Shown here in pieces: positions 5,420 through 5,582 of a DNA stretch of 5,582 nt. Position 1 is the first letter of the stretch; the number at the start of each line of letters is the position of its first letter. The position numbers were made by a program, and so were the translations under genes. Below the pieces are notes generated by a model. It was not told the DNA's origin, did not search any database, and saw only the letters and a list, made by a program, of their open reading frames with translations. The stretch lies in assembly GCA_003154555.1 (NCBI GenBank), contig PMDT01000199.1, positions 1-5,582 on the forward strand, in the 5' to 3' direction. This DNA comes from Spirochaetaceae bacterium (GTDB taxonomy: Bacteria; Spirochaetota; Spirochaetia; SZUA-6; Fen-1364).

Positions 5420-5582
5420 CTATGCCCCCTTCTCCGCGGATTCGTGCACGACTTCTCCCCGGCGCGTGCGCTCCTGGGTCACCCGGCGTTTCATGAGATT
5501 GATGAGCTTCGTGACCTTGATCTCGCGCGGACAGACGCGGGTGCATTCGAAATGATTCTCGCATCCCCAGATGCCGTCCGGC
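5420..5582 (-). CDS. sdhB: Succinate dehydrogenase/fumarate reductase iron-sulfur subunit, C-terminal part
   Basis: Only the last 53 codons are in the window; the gene continues past 5582. The visible part begins PDGIWGC and has C-x5-C-x3-C-P (WGCENHFECTRVCP, Cys at partial residues 7, 13, 17). This is the last cysteine cluster of SdhB/FrdB proteins, which binds the 4Fe-4S and 3Fe-4S centres together with an earlier cluster outside the window. REIKVTKLINLMK follows, as in the SdhB/FrdB type I recall from delta-proteobacteria and Bacteroidota rather than the E. coli SdhB type. The subunit carries electrons from the flavin of SdhA to the membrane quinone site. A basic and acidic tail of about 20 residues ends the protein. 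A related ferredoxin-like subunit, such as that of a heterodisulfide reductase, is a less likely alternative. Succinate oxidation versus fumarate reduction cannot be told apart here. Confidence 0.82.
   Translation of the reverse strand, partial: PDGIWGCENHFECTRVCPREIKVTKLINLMKRRVTQERTRRGEVVHESAEKGA
5425..5435 (-). promoter_or_regulatory. Ribosome binding site of lipA
   Basis: GGAGAAGGGGG on the minus strand ends 5 bases before the GTG start at 5419. It lies inside the last codons of the upstream gene. It decides the non-ATG start and indicates that lipA is translated from the shared transcript. Confidence 0.65.

Overview
The window is a stretch of GC-rich, tightly packed bacterial chromosome holding eight real or remnant protein-coding genes. 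I see no rRNA, tRNA, CRISPR array, insertion sequence or phage gene. Two proteins carry signal peptides, and the succinate dehydrogenase/fumarate reductase and lipoyl synthase genes fit a Gram-negative respiring organism with lipoylated 2-oxoacid dehydrogenases. The phylum cannot be fixed from this sequence. The signal-peptide end 'LFSQ' gives only a very weak hint towards groups such as Spirochaetota.

Left part (1-794): a plus-strand gene for an exported nitroreductase-fold flavoprotein (1-654), then a 140-base gap where it converges with a minus-strand gene. Middle (795-2143): a short-chain dehydrogenase on the minus strand (795-1595) whose active-site region and C-terminal half resemble plant chlorophyll b reductases (NOL/NYC1). 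Next comes a 54-codon remnant of an EamA/DMT transporter C-terminus (1637-1801, minus), then a plus-strand alkyltransferase-like DNA repair protein (1808-2143) with the diagnostic PWHR motif.

Right part (2166-5582, all minus strand, so read from right to left): the C-terminus of a succinate dehydrogenase/fumarate reductase iron-sulfur subunit, then lipA directly abutting it, then a ferredoxin/flavodoxin-NADP reductase-like gene overlapping lipA by 4 bases. After a 47-base gap with a good promoter come a secreted protein of unknown function and, overlapping it by 26 bases, a membrane acyltransferase of the HGSNAT/DUF5009 type. The first three form an apparent operon around central oxidative metabolism. 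The NADPH-dependent reductase is well placed to supply electrons to the radical-SAM enzyme LipA through a small carrier. The last two may form a separate cell-envelope unit.

The most interesting regulatory pattern is that two unrelated genes, the alkyltransferase-like gene and the secreted-protein gene, have sigma70-like promoters of identical geometry. In both, a -35 and -10 pair is 17 bases apart and the -10 box ends exactly 6 bases before the ATG, with no Shine-Dalgarno sequence. This predicts leaderless mRNAs starting at the A of the start codon. I see no clear undescribed multi-gene system here.
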